Positions 63,073-64,000 of a DNA stretch of 64,000 bases are shown one piece after another (positions within the stretch are counted from its first letter, which is position 1; each line of letters starts with the position of its first letter). Location: positions 204,064-268,063 of the forward strand of contig NZ_FOEE01000004.1 in NCBI RefSeq assembly GCF_900110555.1, read 5' to 3'. Source of the DNA: Trujillonella endophytica. GTDB lineage: Bacteria; Actinomycetota; Actinomycetes; Mycobacteriales; Geodermatophilaceae. Below the pieces are notes generated by a model, which saw only the letters and a list, made by a program, of their open reading frames with translations, did not search any database and was not told the origin of the DNA. The translations under genes and the position numbers were made by a program.

Positions 63073-63891
63073 ATGAGCCGCGCGCCGGAGGAACGGGACG
63101 AGGTCCGGGTCGAGGTCGAGGACGGCGCCGAGCTCGAGGGACCGCGCACCCAGGCCCTCACGGCCGTCCGCGAGGAGGGCGAGCGGGTCGAGCGCGCCTG
63201 GACCTCCGCCGACTTCGGGGACGACGGCGACTGGGAGCATCCCGACACCCGCCCGCGGATGCGCGGCTGGCTGCACCTGTTCGCGTTCTTCGGCGCGGTC
63301 GTCGCCGGCGCCGTCCTCGTTCCGCTGGCCTCCGTGCAGGGCGCCCGGGCCGGGTTCGCGGTCGCCGTCTACTGCGCGACCATCTGCGGGCTGTTCGGGA
63401 TCAGCGCGCTCTACCACCGCCGCCGCTGGTCACCCCGCGGCTGGAAGATCATGAAGCGGCTCGACCACTCGATGATCTTCCTGTTCATCGCGGGCACCTA
63501 CACGCCGTTCGCCCTGCTCGCGGTCGACCAGCCGACCGGCTACTGGATCCTGCTGCTCGTCTGGGCCGGGGCGCTGGCGGGTGTGTCGCTCAAGATGAGC
63601 TGGCCGACCGCTCCCCGCTGGCTCGGGGTGCCGCTCTACATCGGGCTGGGCTGGGTCGCCGTCTTCATCCTCACCGACATCCTGCACATCGCGGGTGTGG
63701 CGTCGCTGGTCCTGCTCGCGGTCGGCGGCGTGCTCTACACGATCGGCGGCGTCGCCTACGGCATCAAGAAGCCCAATCCGTGGCCCGGCGTCTTCGGCTA
63801 CCACGAGGTCTTCCACGCGATGACGATCGTGGCGGCGATCTGCCACTACATCGCCGTGTACTTCGCGATCTACAACTCGCCGTTCCTCTGA
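63073..63891 (+). CDS. Hemolysin III / PAQR family membrane protein
   Basis: A 272-residue protein with an acidic N-terminal extension of ~60 residues and seven membrane helices. Family motifs ISALYHRRRW, DHSMIFLFIAGTYTPF and GYHEVFHAMTIV supply the conserved His/Asp positions (zinc site in PAQR relatives). Same pairing with the cis-prenyltransferase as Rv1085c-Rv1086. Haemolytic activity should not be assumed. Confidence 0.9.
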   Translation: MSRAPEERDEVRVEVEDGAELEGPRTQALTAVREEGERVERAWTSADFGDDGDWEHPDTRPRMRGWLHLFAFFGAVVAGAVLVPLASVQGARAGFAVAVYCATICGLFGISALYHRRRWSPRGWKIMKRLDHSMIFLFIAGTYTPFALLAVDQPTGYWILLLVWAGALAGVSLKMSWPTAPRWLGVPLYIGLGWVAVFILTDILHIAGVASLVLLAVGGVLYTIGGVAYGIKKPNPWPGVFGYHEVFHAMTIVAAICHYIAVYFAIYNSPFL

Positions 63892-63906
63892 GCTCCGGGC
63901 CGGCCC

Positions 63907-64000
63907 TCAGCTGAAGGGCGACCGGTCGTCGAGGCGGGTCGAGGCCCGGCCGGCCAGCCGCCACAGCCGGGCCACCACGTCGCGGTCGGCGTCGGTGACG
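63907..64000 (-). CDS. 3' end of an unidentified minus-strand gene
   Basis: The last 30 residues and stop lie in the window: TDADRDVVARLWRLAGRASTRLDDRSPFS. The codon use is coding-like and the frame stays open to the edge. Its 3' end lies 15 nt from the hemolysin III stop. No family can be named from this fragment. Confidence 0.5.
   Translation of the reverse strand, partial: VTDADRDVVARLWRLAGRASTRLDDRSPFS

Overview
This is a 64 kb window of very GC-rich chromosome, with strong G/C third-position bias, frequent GTG starts and many ATGA/GTGA gene overlaps. It comes from a flagellated actinobacterium. I infer a member of the Geodermatophilaceae (Blastococcus/Geodermatophilus/Modestobacter type) from base composition, gene order and the presence of a full flagellar locus in an actinobacterial housekeeping neighbourhood. 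No species is claimed. No rRNA, tRNA, CRISPR array, prophage or insertion sequence was seen.

Left flank (about 1-20 kb). DNA alkylation repair genes (an Ada N-terminal/AraC/AlkA fusion followed by ogt), rmuC and a DUF6542 protein are followed by ispH, a lipid-droplet-associated-type protein, xseA-xseB, a DUF4245 protein, glpX, a DUF1707 protein, a low-complexity YGQP-repeat membrane protein, fumC and gltA. Next come a secreted NlpC/P60-VanY cell wall protein and a pair of unknown genes. Much of this order resembles the M. tuberculosis Rv1098c-Rv1111c neighbourhood. Two families of intergenic inverted or tandem repeats lie here.

Flagellar locus (about 19.5-55.9 kb). It opens with a divergent sigma-70-like protein and an unknown partner (minus strand). 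A minus-strand operon flgN-flgK-flgL-fliW-csrA is transcribed away from a plus-strand block: fliA, a methyltransferase, a glycosyltransferase, fliC, fliD, fliS and a FliT-position protein. The long structural/export run follows: flgB, flgC, fliE, fliF, fliG, fliH, fliI, fliJ, an NlpC/P60-lytic transglycosylase fusion, fliK, flgD, flgE, flbD, motA, motB, fliL, fliM, fliN, fliO, fliP, fliQ, fliR, flhB, flhA, an enlarged flhF and a small membrane protein. FliC and flbD have near-consensus sigma-28 promoters (CTCAAG-N15-GCCG). The fliC leader carries two hairpins that present GGA in the loop, one over the Shine-Dalgarno. This matches the CsrA-FliW control known from Bacillus hag. No che genes, flgM, flhG, flgF or flgG lie in the window.

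Right flank (about 55.9-64 kb). A solitary AbiEi-like gene with a C-terminal PD-(D/E)XK-like motif is bracketed by two related long palindromes. It is followed by a PIN-PhoH gene, an ABC-2 exporter pair, a small membrane protein, a DUF885 protein, a cis-prenyltransferase and a divergent hemolysin III family protein (the last two resemble Rv1086 and Rv1085c), then the 3' end of an unidentified minus-strand gene. The flagellar locus therefore appears to sit inside an otherwise conserved actinobacterial backbone.
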